In this document: positions 44,060-53,415 of the stretch, one piece after another
Position numbering within the stretch: position 1 is the stretch's first letter
Layout of the letters: each line of letters opens with the position of its first letter
Assembly: GCF_021646685.1 (NCBI RefSeq)
Contig: NZ_JAKJHW010000011.1
Coordinates: forward strand, 20,728 to 84,727
Origin: Pseudalkalibacillus salsuginis
GTDB taxonomy: Bacteria; Bacillota; Bacilli; Bacillales; Fictibacillaceae
Reading direction: 5' to 3'
Length of the DNA: 64,000 nt
The notes under the pieces: generated by a model
Seen by the model: only the letters and a program-made list of their open reading frames with translations
Databases searched by the model: none
Told to the model about the DNA's origin: nothing
Made by a program: the position numbers and the translations under genes

Positions 44060-44863
44060 ATGGGAAAAATGGACAATTTCTTTCACAAGACCTACGAATC
44101 GAAAGACCCTTTTTATGCTTCTAATGAGCTTGAATCCGGATATAAATCAAGAAAGTCGAAAAGAAAAACAGTGAAAAATACCCAAGTAACTTCAACAGAT
44201 CTACTTATTGATGATCATCAAAATAAGTGGTATTATAATCGGATTGACAAAAAGGGAAATATCACACTTGTGGCGCTTAATTCGAATAATGATGTCATCA
44301 TCCAGAAGAAACTCTATGGGACTCCGAATATCTATGAATTTCCTGATCATGTAGTGGTTGCTTGTGAAGGGGACGGCGAGACAGGCTCGGTTTGTCAATT
44401 TTCCAAATCCACCCTAGAGTTAGTGGAAGATTGGGAGATTGATGGCTTCATATGGGATGTCAATATGTTCAACAATTCTGTATGTGTTTCTGCTTATGTG
44501 GTCGATCTCGATATGGCACGGTTATATATCCTTAATGGCCGGTCGATTGATTTTGTCGAGCTTGGCACTCACTTTGCACCAGCAGATTTGTTAGTATTAC
44601 AAAAGGATTTGTTCATTTCGGCATATCCATTGACCGAAAAGAGTCCAAAGAAAATACTGAGGCTCAATAAAGACTTTGATCTTGAAAAAGAATACGATGT
44701 CTCCATCTGTCCTAGGTTCCTCTTTAAAAACGGCGAAGAGATCTTGATCCAAGAGTTGGATGTAAAAACCGGACGCTCTGATCGATATTGTTCCTTGGAT
44801 CTGTGTACAGGTAGGGAGATCATCTCGAAACGGAATAAGCCGAGACAACAGGTAAGCTTCTAA
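44060..44863 (+). CDS. Hypothetical protein, possible beta-propeller
   Basis: 267 aa, not recognised. No signal peptide or TM helix; the N-terminal ~40 residues are Lys/Ser-rich (SGYKSRKSKRKTVKN). The rest alternates short strands with Trp/Tyr/Asp (KWYYNRIDKKGNITLVAL, VEDWEIDGFIWDVNMF), suggesting a propeller. GGGAGGAT site before the ATG. It is divergent from the peptide-sensing regulator and may be its target. Confidence 0.7.
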   Translation: MGKMDNFFHKTYESKDPFYASNELESGYKSRKSKRKTVKNTQVTSTDLLIDDHQNKWYYNRIDKKGNITLVALNSNNDVIIQKKLYGTPNIYEFPDHVVVACEGDGETGSVCQFSKSTLELVEDWEIDGFIWDVNMFNNSVCVSAYVVDLDMARLYILNGRSIDFVELGTHFAPADLLVLQKDLFISAYPLTEKSPKKILRLNKDFDLEKEYDVSICPRFLFKNGEEILIQELDVKTGRSDRYCSLDLCTGREIISKRNKPRQQVSF

Positions 44864-44881
44864 TAATATAACTATTCCATT

Positions 44882-44910
44882 AGGTTGGCCTTCAAAGGTC
44901 AGCCTTTTTT
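44882..44910 (+). terminator. Terminator after the hypothetical gene
   Basis: aggttggcc / ggtcagcct stem (with G-U pairs) and six T. Confidence 0.75.
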
Positions 44911-44983
44911 CATTAAATGTTCAAATGGTCTGAAAGGGATCGGGCCAAATATGAGAAAGAAGTGGGTGAGAGGAGGGATAATT

Positions 44984-45388
44984 ATGTGGAAAGGCTCAGC
45001 TGCTGTATGTATAAAAGATCAAAAGGTGTTATTGGTTCAACAAGGCAAGCCTGATGAAAGGAAGCTTTGGACCATCCCTTCTGGTGAAAAGGCAGGGAAT
45101 GAAACCTATGAAGCTTGTTGTTTAAGGGAGTTAGAGGAAGAAACTGGATATAAGGGAGTGATTCAACGCTTTTTGTTCAGAAAGGAAGGACAAAGTTTCG
45201 GAATAGATGTAACAGTCCACTACTTCCTTGTCGATATTACAGGAGGAGAAAGGATTATCCAGGATCCGGACGGATTGATATATGATATCAAATGGATGTC
45301 ATTAAAGGAGTTACATGGGATTGACTTATCCTTCCCGGAAGATCTGGCTTTTCTTTCCGAATACATAAGAAGACCTGGTTTACAATGA
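44984..45388 (+). CDS. NUDIX hydrolase
   Basis: 134 aa from ATG 44984 (GAGGAGGG upstream). The Nudix box GxxxxxExxxREUxEExGU is present as GEKAGNETYEACCLRELEEETGY. It would hydrolyse a nucleoside diphosphate derivative; substrate unknown. An ATG at 44951 and others upstream lack a suitable site. Confidence 0.9.
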   Translation: MWKGSAAVCIKDQKVLLVQQGKPDERKLWTIPSGEKAGNETYEACCLRELEEETGYKGVIQRFLFRKEGQSFGIDVTVHYFLVDITGGERIIQDPDGLIYDIKWMSLKELHGIDLSFPEDLAFLSEYIRRPGLQ

Positions 45389-45540
45389 AGCATATGGAAA
45401 ATTCAGAAAATGGGAATTTTTGTTTTGCGAATTTCCCAAAATTAAAAGAAAATGGTAATTGGAATGAAATCCTTTCAAAATGTCTTTCTTTTACGAATGC
45501 TATTGTTAGACCAAAAATCTTTTAATAGGGGCACTGTAAA

Positions 45541-46767
45541 ATGAAAAGGGTAAGCATATTATGTGTGTCTCTTCTTTTAAGTTTTGTTTGGGTACTCCCG
45601 CAAAATGCAAATGCAGAAATCGACGAACCAACAGACCTTTTAAGTGAGACCTCCATTTTAATCGATGCAACAACCGGTGATGTTTTGGCAGAAGAACATC
45701 CAGATAAAAGAATGTATCCTGCAAGTATTACGAAAATCGTCACAGCCATTCTGGCTATTGAATCCGGAAAAATGGATGAAGAAGTGACCATCAGTGAGAA
45801 TGCCGCCTCTACTCCAGGAACTCAGGTATATCTAGTTGAAGGAGAGAAAATGACTCTCAGACAGCTTGTCCAGGGCTTGATGATTAATTCTGGTAATGAC
45901 GCAGCCGTTGCAATTGCTGAACACTTATCCGGAAGCACAGAAGCTTTTTCAGAGGATATGAATACATTTGTTGAAGAGGAATTAGGATTAAGCAACACTC
46001 ATTTTGTCAATCCGAATGGCCTGCATGATGAGAACCATTATTCAACAGCTTCCGATATGGCTAAAATCACACAATATGCACTGCAGCTGGATGAATTCAA
46101 AGGTATAGTCAGCACAAAAGAAATGGAATGGAAAGGCGCTGAATGGGAAACCACACTTTATAACCACCATAAGCTGCTCTGGCGTTATGAAGGCGCAATC
46201 GGTGTAAAGAATGGTTATACGAGTAAATCCAAGCACACCTTAGTTACTGCCGCAAGCCGTAATGGGACCTCTTTAATCGTTGTGACGATGAAAAATGATT
46301 CATCGGAACAAGCCTATCAGGATACAGTAGAACTATTGGATTATGGATTCGAACATTTTCAAACTGAAAAGATCAAAAAAGGTACGATTATTTCAAGCCC
46401 CGATGGTGAAGAAATCAAGTTAAATGAAGATAAAATGTTTACCCATAAGATTGGTGAAGGATTTGAAACACTCATCAATGATAAAGGGAACCTCGTCATC
46501 AAAAATGAAGCAGATGAAGAAATCGCCACTTTCCCGCTTGTTCCTAAGACGGAAAAGAACAGTGAAGTAAAGGCGGCTATTGGAAAAGTGGGTGCAGAGG
46601 AATCCCAAAACCCTTCCTTCTTACCCGTTTTATTAAAAGGAAGCTTATGGATTCTCTTATTGCTTTTTGTCTGGAACTTCATTAGGAAAATAAAAAGGCG
46701 TAAGAAGAAAAGATTGCGAAAAAAAAGAATGATGGCAGAAATCAACCGGAGAAGGGGATCGATTTAG
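45541..46767 (+). CDS. D-alanyl-D-alanine carboxypeptidase (DacF/PBP5 type)
   Basis: 408 aa. Signal peptide (1-25, cleavage after NANA), peptidase S11 domain with the nucleophile motif SITK (Ser62, Lys65), SGN in LMINSGNDAA, and the third box reading KNG (GVKNGYTS) instead of the usual KTG. A C-terminal PBP5-like domain and a TM anchor (LLKGSLWILLLLFVWNFI) with a very basic tail follow. Trims D-Ala from peptidoglycan stem peptides; KNG may alter activity. Confidence 0.92.
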   Translation: MKRVSILCVSLLLSFVWVLPQNANAEIDEPTDLLSETSILIDATTGDVLAEEHPDKRMYPASITKIVTAILAIESGKMDEEVTISENAASTPGTQVYLVEGEKMTLRQLVQGLMINSGNDAAVAIAEHLSGSTEAFSEDMNTFVEEELGLSNTHFVNPNGLHDENHYSTASDMAKITQYALQLDEFKGIVSTKEMEWKGAEWETTLYNHHKLLWRYEGAIGVKNGYTSKSKHTLVTAASRNGTSLIVVTMKNDSSEQAYQDTVELLDYGFEHFQTEKIKKGTIISSPDGEEIKLNEDKMFTHKIGEGFETLINDKGNLVIKNEADEEIATFPLVPKTEKNSEVKAAIGKVGAEESQNPSFLPVLLKGSLWILLLLFVWNFIRKIKRRKKKRLRKKRMMAEINRRRGSI

Positions 46768-46894
46768 ACTTTATAGTCTTATTGATCCCTTTGTCTTTTC
46801 CCTTTTAATTGGCTTATATAGGAAATACCGATCAGTTGGGTTATAATCAGCGTAAGCGTTATTCAGAATACAGTTCAGGGGGCTGCTAATCATC

Positions 46895-47374
46895 ATGCGT
46901 TTGGAACCATCTAACCAAATTGCGCCGAAAGCATTGACAGTATGGCGTATTTACGGCGCTTTCAATAGTCTGTTTTTCATCTTATTATCGATCGGAAGCA
47001 TTGTTTTAGTGATAATGACTCCAGTTCCGATGTGGGTATCGATCGTTACCATTGTTGTTACAGCTTTACTTACATATTTATTTGTCCTGGTGCTCCCAGC
47101 CATTCGACACCGTGTTTGGCGATATGAAGTACGGGAATTCGAAATTGAGTTGAAGTTCGGTCTTTTGATCATTCGCAGAGTGTTGATCCCGATGGTGAGG
47201 GTGCAGCATGTCGATACGAAGCAAGGTCCGATCCTCCGGCACTATGATTTATCAACTGTAACGATTTCGACTGCTGCGACCACACATGAAATTCCAGCTC
47301 TGGACCGTGAGACAGCGGATCAAGTACGTGACTATATTTCACAAATGGCTAGGGTGACTGAAGAAGATGTATGA
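46895..47374 (+). CDS. ydbS: PH-domain membrane protein YdbS
   Basis: 159 aa, two N-terminal TM helices (about 23-65) and one bacterial PH domain (bPH2, DUF304: RYEVREFEIELKFGLLIIRRVLIPMVRVQHVDTKQGPILRHYDLSTV). The length equals B. subtilis YdbS; it overlaps ydbT by 8 bp. The ydbS-ydbT pair confers resistance to certain bacteriocins in B. subtilis as far as I recall; the role here is inferred by synteny. Confidence 0.9.
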   Translation: MRLEPSNQIAPKALTVWRIYGAFNSLFFILLSIGSIVLVIMTPVPMWVSIVTIVVTALLTYLFVLVLPAIRHRVWRYEVREFEIELKFGLLIIRRVLIPMVRVQHVDTKQGPILRHYDLSTVTISTAATTHEIPALDRETADQVRDYISQMARVTEEDV

Positions 47375-48797
47375 TCCGACAAGACTCCATCCATTAGCAG
47401 CAGGGTTGTCCTTTTTAAAGATGCTTAAAGAATGGATCATCCCACTTGTATTATTTTTACTGTTCGGTCCAGGGAGTCCTGAAGGTATGGCATGGGTTTC
47501 GTTTGCCCCATTCATCTTCGTCCTCCTATTAGGCGGATACGGGATCCTCCATTGGTATCGGTTCACCTATCATATTGAAGGTGATGAATTGAAAATAGAG
47601 TATGGTGTGTTTGTAAGGAAGAAACGGTACATACCAAAAAACAGGATCCAATCAATCGACTATACTCAAGGTATCTTCCACAGGGCTTTTGACGTCGTGA
47701 AGATCAATATTGAAACAGCTGGCGGCCCAGGGGGAGCGGAGGCTTCTTTATCGGCTGTCCGTAAAACAGATGCGGATCAATTAGCGCTCGCTTTACGTGA
47801 GGAAAAAAAAGCATCTGTTGATGAAATAGAATTGGAGACGCAGAAAGAAGAAGCTTCTTATACGTATAAATTATCTTTAAAGGACCTGCTTCTGGCAGCT
47901 TCTACTTCAGGAGGAATCGGAGTCGCATTACCCCTTACCGGTACACTCAGCTCTCAATTCGATACGTTTTTACCGGATGACTTCTATGTTGAAGCCTTCA
48001 ATTGGCTTAGTGGTTTCAGTTGGATAGTCATTGCTGTGATGGCCTTCTTATCTGTATTCATTGCATGGTTTGTCTCGTTTATCGGCGTGATTTTAAAATA
48101 CGCCAACTTCCAAATCAACAAGTTCGAGGATCGTATTGTGATCAGCAGAGGCTTGCTGGAAAAACGGGAACTGACACTTCCGCTTCAACGAATACAAGGA
48201 TTACGGGTAGTGGAAAGCATTTTTCGCCAGCCATTCGGCTTTTCAACCGTACATGTAGAGAGTGCTGGTGGGGCTGGACCGGAAATGGGTGTTTCAGCAA
48301 TGCTCTTTCCGTTCATCAAACGTTCTCAAATCAATGATGAGTTAGCGGAAATCCTAGAAAGTTATCATATCCCTGAGGAGAAGATGGTTCCTTTACCGAA
48401 ACGAGCTATGAGACGTTATATTTTAAGAAATGCTGCTCCTGTCCTATTCTTGATTCCTTTATTTTGGTTCGTCCCTACATCATTGTGGTTCTTGTTATTC
48501 ATTCCTTTACCAATCCTTGTTATGTGGGGAATCCTGGATTTCAAAGACAGCAAATGGTTGATTGATGGCCAGTCCTTCTATATTCAAACACGTACACTTT
48601 CACGTTGCTTACTTATTACAAAAAAAAGAAGAATGCAGGATTTTGAGATCAAACAATCCATTTTCCAAAAACGTCACGATCTGATGACGATGAAGACGGC
48701 GATTTTATCAGGTGGTGTAGGGAAGGTTTTTCAATTGAAGGATATCGAATTCGGAAGATGGAGAGAGGTTTGTGGCTGGTTTTCTCGAAAGTATTGA
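47367..48797 (+). CDS. ydbT: PH-domain membrane protein YdbT
   Basis: 476 aa with three bPH2 (DUF304) repeats: about 65-140 (DELKIEYGVFVRKKRYIPKNRIQSID), 255-330 (DRIVISRGLLEKRELTLPLQRIQGLRV) and 400-465, separated by pairs of TM helices. Partner of YdbS in the same operon. Confidence 0.9.
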   Translation: MYDPTRLHPLAAGLSFLKMLKEWIIPLVLFLLFGPGSPEGMAWVSFAPFIFVLLLGGYGILHWYRFTYHIEGDELKIEYGVFVRKKRYIPKNRIQSIDYTQGIFHRAFDVVKINIETAGGPGGAEASLSAVRKTDADQLALALREEKKASVDEIELETQKEEASYTYKLSLKDLLLAASTSGGIGVALPLTGTLSSQFDTFLPDDFYVEAFNWLSGFSWIVIAVMAFLSVFIAWFVSFIGVILKYANFQINKFEDRIVISRGLLEKRELTLPLQRIQGLRVVESIFRQPFGFSTVHVESAGGAGPEMGVSAMLFPFIKRSQINDELAEILESYHIPEEKMVPLPKRAMRRYILRNAAPVLFLIPLFWFVPTSLWFLLFIPLPILVMWGILDFKDSKWLIDGQSFYIQTRTLSRCLLITKKRRMQDFEIKQSIFQKRHDLMTMKTAILSGGVGKVFQLKDIEFGRWREVCGWFSRKY

Positions 48798-48871
48798 AGA
48801 GAGTAGATTATTATGAAAGACAACTGTATGAAAAAAAGAAGTGATCAAAACACATTAATCCTAAAATCAAA

Positions 48872-48905
48872 ACAGGAGTTGAAGAAGATACTCCTGTTTT
48901 TGCAT
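48872..48905 (+). terminator. ydbST terminator
   Basis: aaacaggagt / actcctgttt stem followed by TTTT. Confidence 0.75.
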
Positions 48906-48968
48906 TTAAAAAAGTGTGCATTTATTAATTGTAAGATATGAAAACATGAAATTCTGGGCGCTTTTCCT

Positions 48969-49142
48969 GGCGTCCAGCTTCATCGCCCAGCCACTTGGAT
49001 CACTTCAGTCCTACTGTGGCGGTCGACACATTGATTTAGGTCGAAGGGTTTGCCCACGCAGAACCGAACTTTGTTTGGTTCGAGCCTCCTCGTCGGACTT
49101 CCAGTGACCTTCGTGGCTGCCCAGGGCGATTGCGCTTTTCTT
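48969..49142 (+). repeat. Dispersed hairpin repeat, copy 5
   Basis: Copy with gcgtccagcttcatcgccc start and tgcgcttttcttt end. Its right end touches the stop codon of the rhomboid gene, so it may serve as that gene's 3' end structure. Confidence 0.85.
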
Positions 49143-49732
49143 TAACCATACCGTTTTCGTTTTCCCATCAGGATGATCGGACCTAAGGCTGCTCCTCCAA
49201 TTAAACCGAAAAGGTGGCCCAGTATATTGATGTTAGGGGTTACGAATGTCATGACCAAGCTTAAAACAAGGATTGTCATAACGATTTGTTTATTTTGTTG
49301 ATCGATCAGCTCTTTGCGTGCATAAATAATGTATACATATAAACCGAATAGGCCGAATATCGCACCAGAGGCACCGATGTGACTATAACTAGGTCCTTGG
49401 AGAATGAAAGTTGCGATATTTGCAATTACCCCGGATCCGATGTAGCCTATGATGAATTTGAATTTCCCTAAGATCCGTTCCAGTCCTGGACCGAATAGGA
49501 ATAATGAAAATGTGTTGAACAGGACATGGGGAAAAGATTCGTGGATGAAAATCGGCGTTACGAGCCTCCAATATTCACCTAATCCGATATAAAAATTGAT
49601 GCCAGCTGTAAGGTGCAACAATGCGGGGAATAAATTGACACCGATAAATAAAACGATATGAAGAGCCATGATTATGGTGATAATAGGATACAACCTTCTG
49701 AACGATCGAAAATTTTCTGTCCGGATAAACAT
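49142..49732 (-). CDS. ydcA: Rhomboid family intramembrane serine protease
   Basis: 196 aa, six TM helices. Catalytic Ser in HIGASGAIFGLFG and catalytic His in NILGHLFGLIGGAALG; the first loop has WRLVTPIFIHESFPHVLFNTFSLFLFGP. The position between ydbT and acpS equals B. subtilis ydcA. Substrates unknown. Confidence 0.9.
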   Translation of the reverse strand: MFIRTENFRSFRRLYPIITIIMALHIVLFIGVNLFPALLHLTAGINFYIGLGEYWRLVTPIFIHESFPHVLFNTFSLFLFGPGLERILGKFKFIIGYIGSGVIANIATFILQGPSYSHIGASGAIFGLFGLYVYIIYARKELIDQQNKQIVMTILVLSLVMTFVTPNINILGHLFGLIGGAALGPIILMGKRKRYG

Positions 49733-49889
49733 GGGGAAGCCCTCCCTTTACAAATAGGGTTCTGTTTGTGTTACTGAATGAAAGATTCAAAATAAATGTT
49801 ATGGAATCATCACCTATTCAGTTTATCATATTAGTTGAATGGAGTCTGATTGTATGATTCCAAATTGCAGATAAGAGGTGTCAAACAAT

Positions 49890-50252
49890 ATGATCATTGG
49901 GATCGGCATAGATATTATTGAAATAGAACGGATCAAACATACATATGAACGTCAGCCAAAATTTGCTGAGCGTATTTTGACAGAGACAGAGCTCCGCCAT
50001 TTCCATATATTTAAACGTCGAAAAGGCTTGGAGTTTTTAGCCGGCAGATTTGCTGCTAAAGAAGCGTATGCGAAAGCGGCAGGGACAGGTATCGGAAAGC
50101 GCCTTAGCTGGAAGGACATTCAAATCCTCCCGAATGAAGCCGGAAAACCAATAATAGAAGTCCGGGATCCTGAGTGGAGTGCCCATGTCTCCATTTCCCA
50201 TAGCAAAGAATTTGTAGTTGCGCAAGTAATCCTTGAAAGCTCGTCAAGCTAG
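49890..50252 (+). CDS. acpS: Holo-[acyl-carrier-protein] synthase
   Basis: 120 aa from ATG 49890 (AGAGGTG site). Transfers 4'-phosphopantetheine from CoA to apo-ACP. GIGIDIIEIERI with the Mg-binding Asp near residue 7 and FLAGRFAAKEAYAKAAGTGIG are the AcpS signatures. Standard size; trimeric in B. subtilis. Confidence 0.96.
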   Translation: MIIGIGIDIIEIERIKHTYERQPKFAERILTETELRHFHIFKRRKGLEFLAGRFAAKEAYAKAAGTGIGKRLSWKDIQILPNEAGKPIIEVRDPEWSAHVSISHSKEFVVAQVILESSSS

Positions 50253-50544
50253 TCTGCATATTGCCAGAAGTTGTCTCATATATTTGTAGTGCGGTTAGGA
50301 GGGAACGCTGAAACATATGGGCAGATGGTCAAGCGAGCAGCCGCCAAAGGTTTTTAACAAGGGGGTGTAGATCCAAGGAAAACTGCTTGCATTCACCATA
50401 CTGGGAACCTTATACCTCAATTCGCACTACTATAACGTTCAGGGAATCTGTGTATCCCCATGGCGGTGCATCAAAGGCCTATCTGTATAAACATATGTGA
50501 GGTCCCTCTTTTGTCATCTATATGAGGCAAAGGAGATGAAAAAT
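50253..50544 (+). other. Unusual intergenic region with long-range complementarity
   Basis: No protein gene is obvious, but GC is high for a spacer here and gtagtgcg (50286-50293) pairs with cgcactac (50423-50430). A GGAGGG (about 50298) precedes a 17-codon frame (MGRWSSEQPPKVFNKGV) ending at 50370. It does not match a riboswitch or ncRNA family that I recognise. Confidence 0.35.
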
Positions 50545-51549
50545 TTGAAAAGAATACTCTCGCTTCTTGTGATTGCACTCATGATCACGGTGCTTGCTGC
50601 TTGTGGGTCGAAAAGCCAGAAGGATGTACTGTCGGATTTAGAAAGTACGATGGATAAAATGTCCGGTTATAAATCTGAGGCTACAATGACTCTCCAGACT
50701 GGAGAAAATCCACTGACCTATGAGATTGAAATTTGGCATAAAAAGCCGAGTTTCTACCGGGTCAGCTTGAAAAACGCCGAGAAGGATCAAAGCCAAATGA
50801 TTCTGAGAAACAGTGATGGTGTGTTCGTGTTGACACCAGCACTCAACAAGAGCTTCCGCTTCCAGAGTGATTGGCCGGAAAACAGCAGCCAGGTGTACTT
50901 GATGGAATCTTTGATCAGCGATATCCTGATGGATGATGATCGTAATTTCAAGACTGGAGACAAAGGCTATGTCTTCAATACCAAAACAAATTATCAAAAC
51001 AAGAACCTTTACCAGCAAGAGATCACCCTTGATAAGTCCAACTTGCTCCCGAGCAAAGTGAAAGTAATGGACAAAGATATGAAGGTCTTAGTAGATGTAA
51101 AGTTCAAGAATACGAAGTTGAATACGAAATTCGACGACGGAGCGTTCGATATGGAGCGCAACATGGAAAGTGCCCAGCTGGAAGTTCCGACAATGGCATC
51201 AGGGGAGAAAGACAAGAAACTCACCCCGGTGTTTCCGGAATTCGTTCCTGAGGGTACGACATTGTTAAACCAGGTCGCGAACAGCACAGGTGATGAAGCC
51301 ATTCTCACATACGCGGGAGATCAATCATTCACCATCATCCAAAAGCAAGCGACTGTTGCACCTGCAGCCAAGATGCTGACGATGAACGAAGGTGAGCTTG
51401 TCGATTTAGGTTTTGCAGTTGGTGTATTGAATGGTACAACACTTAGCTGGTCAGTCGATGGAGTAGATTATTACCTTGCCTCGAACGATCTGACAGTAGA
51501 AGATATGGCAGCAATCGCATCATCAATGGTGACGACGCAAGGAAAATGA
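50545..51549 (+). CDS. ydcC: Lipoprotein YdcC (LolA-like)
   Basis: 334 aa from TTG 50545 (AAAGGAG 9 bp upstream; an ATG at 50536 touches the RBS). Signal with lipobox VLAAC, then a LolA/LppX-like half-barrel (DVLSDLESTMDKMSGYKSEATMTLQTGENPLTYEIEIWHKKPSFYRV) and a C-terminal DUF4367-like part. In B. subtilis YdcC is linked to sporulation; the conserved position between acpS and alr supports the name. Confidence 0.9.
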   Translation: MKRILSLLVIALMITVLAACGSKSQKDVLSDLESTMDKMSGYKSEATMTLQTGENPLTYEIEIWHKKPSFYRVSLKNAEKDQSQMILRNSDGVFVLTPALNKSFRFQSDWPENSSQVYLMESLISDILMDDDRNFKTGDKGYVFNTKTNYQNKNLYQQEITLDKSNLLPSKVKVMDKDMKVLVDVKFKNTKLNTKFDDGAFDMERNMESAQLEVPTMASGEKDKKLTPVFPEFVPEGTTLLNQVANSTGDEAILTYAGDQSFTIIQKQATVAPAAKMLTMNEGELVDLGFAVGVLNGTTLSWSVDGVDYYLASNDLTVEDMAAIASSMVTTQGK

Positions 51550-51556
51550 TGGATTG

Positions 51557-51602
51557 ACAGGCTGGAAGAATAGAACTGATATTCTTTTAAGCCTGTTTTT
51601 TT
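51557..51602 (+). terminator. ydcC terminator
   Basis: acaggct...agcctgt with an inner agaata/tattct stem, followed by TTTTTTT. Confidence 0.8.
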
Positions 51603-51623
51603 GTGAATAGTGGCTTTCGAATA

Positions 51624-51734
51624 TCGGTGCCAGGCACCGAAACAGACCCCAACTGCCCCAAGGGTTTTCAAATTGTACCAGGCACCGAAAGAGAGTCCTA
51701 CTGGGGCAAGGCATCTGAGTCGGTGCCTGGTACA
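51624..51734. repeat. Nested GTGCC(A/T)GGCAC palindrome cluster
   Basis: tcggtgccaggcaccga (51624-51640) is self-complementary; tgtaccaggcaccga (51674-51688) and tcggtgcctggtaca (51720-51734) form a perfect 15-bp inverted repeat. Two ~31-bp similar spacers contain gccccaagg and ggggcaagg. Lies between the ydcC terminator and alr. Confidence 0.75.
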
Positions 51735-51843
51735 CAAAGATTAAACACTGCTAAACACAACAGGTAACCTCCAAAAATAAATTTACCGTTTCGAAATGGT
51801 TATGTACAATAGAAGGAAATAGATTGGGCTAGGAGTCGTTTTC

Positions 51844-53001
51844 ATGCAATTCTACAGACCTACTTGGGCAGAAATCAATTTGGATCACATTATAGATAAC
51901 TACCTTCATATACAAAACCATTTAAAGGGCGGGACGAAAGTAATGGCGATTGTGAAGGCTAATGGATATGGACATGGTGCCGTACAAGTCACAACAAGCC
52001 TGATCGAAAATGGTGTGGATCACTTAGGTGTAGCTCTGTTGGATGAAGCGATTGCCCTCAGAAGAGCCGGAATCCAGACACCGATCCATGTTCTAGGGTG
52101 GACTGATCCTGAATATGCTTCAATAGCTGCACAATACAACATTTCATTAACCGTTTTTCAATCCGAATGGCTGCAAAATCTAGATGGAATGGAAGATGAA
52201 TTAAAGCTTCATATCAAGTTTGATACTGGCATGGGCCGTTTAGGTATAAATGATGAGAATGAGGCAAGGATAATAATCAATCAAATTAAACAAAATCAGA
52301 GTTTGAAGTTAGAAGGCGTTTTCTCACATTTTGCAACAGCTGATGAACTAGACTCCGAGCTTGTGGATCGTCAAATGAATCGCTTTTCGGACTACCTCTC
52401 TCTTTTAGAGGGCGAAGGTGTATCTCCAGGGCTCATCCATTTCGGAAACAGTGCCGGGGCTATTCGCTTTCCGGAGTATAAACAACATTATGTCCGGGTT
52501 GGAATTTCGCTTTATGGCCTTTCTCCATCAGAGGAGATTAAAAGTATCCTGCCATTTCCTCTTAAACAAGCTTTTTCATTACACAGCAGGTTGACCCATG
52601 TGAAAAGAATCAAACCTGGAGATACCTTAAGTTACGGGGCGACTTATCGTGCTGAAAAGGAAGAGTGGGTTGGAACAGTACCTATCGGGTATGCAGATGG
52701 ATGGTTCCGAAGATATGCTGAAAAAGGCTCAGTCCTCGTCAATGGTCAATTGGCAAAAATCGTCGGCCGCATCTGTATGGATCAGCTTATGGTGAAATTG
52801 CCATATAAGATTGCTGTAGGAACTGAAGTCATACTATTGGGGCATCAAGGGTCTGAGGCGATTACCATCGATGATGTTGCAAACCAAAACGGAACGATCA
52901 ACTATGAAATACCCTGCGCGATCTCCTCTCGAGTGCCGAGAATTTACAAAAAAAATAACAAAATCATTGAAACAATGAATCAAACTTTAAATAATTCGTA
53001 A
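51844..53001 (+). CDS. alr: Alanine racemase
   Basis: 385 aa, PLP-dependent, supplies D-Ala for peptidoglycan. PLP Lys38 in VMAIVKANGYGHG, the second catalytic Tyr in SYGATYRAEKEEWVGTVPIGYADGW, and RICMDQLMVKLP. The conserved position before ndoAI-ndoA supports the assignment. Confidence 0.97.
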   Translation: MQFYRPTWAEINLDHIIDNYLHIQNHLKGGTKVMAIVKANGYGHGAVQVTTSLIENGVDHLGVALLDEAIALRRAGIQTPIHVLGWTDPEYASIAAQYNISLTVFQSEWLQNLDGMEDELKLHIKFDTGMGRLGINDENEARIIINQIKQNQSLKLEGVFSHFATADELDSELVDRQMNRFSDYLSLLEGEGVSPGLIHFGNSAGAIRFPEYKQHYVRVGISLYGLSPSEEIKSILPFPLKQAFSLHSRLTHVKRIKPGDTLSYGATYRAEKEEWVGTVPIGYADGWFRRYAEKGSVLVNGQLAKIVGRICMDQLMVKLPYKIAVGTEVILLGHQGSEAITIDDVANQNGTINYEIPCAISSRVPRIYKKNNKIIETMNQTLNNS

Positions 53002-53132
53002 ATTATTAAAGGAAATCGGCTGATATTGGCGAAAAGGATATACTGAGATTGCTTTGCAAAATTACGTCTAGGATGGTACTATTAATAGGGGATTTCAGAG
53101 AGAGCGTAGCAGTTAGCTGGAGGTGGATTTTT

Positions 53133-53411
53133 GTGTCAGATCTGAACACAAAGCGAATTGTCATAAGCTTACCGGAGCAACTGATAAAAGAGGTGGACGG
53201 AGCGATTATGAACGAAAACTTGAACAGAAGCGAGTTTATTCATCAGGCAACCAAAATGTATCTGCGAGAACGGGAGAGCAGCCATATCCGTGAGTCAATG
53301 CGTCAAGGGTATAAGGAAATGGCCAAAATCAATTTGAACATTGCATCAGAAGCCTTTCTTGCTGAGGAGGAAGCTGATCTAACTTTGGACCGCTTAGTAA
53401 GCGGGGTGTAA
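53133..53411 (+). CDS. ndoAI: Antitoxin EndoAI (ribbon-helix-helix)
   Basis: 92 aa from GTG 53133 (GGAGGTGG upstream). RHH DNA-binding N-terminus ([33 protein letters not shown]) and a toxin-binding C-terminus ([34 protein letters not shown]) match B. subtilis EndoAI (93 aa). It neutralises EndoA and probably autoregulates. Confidence 0.95.
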   Translation: MSDLNTKRIVISLPEQLIKEVDGAIMNENLNRSEFIHQATKMYLRERESSHIRESMRQGYKEMAKINLNIASEAFLAEEEADLTLDRLVSGV

Positions 53412-53415
53412 TGAT

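Noticed and set aside
48916..49107. 63-codon plus-strand frame before the rhomboid gene
   Set aside because: Encoded by repeat copy 5.
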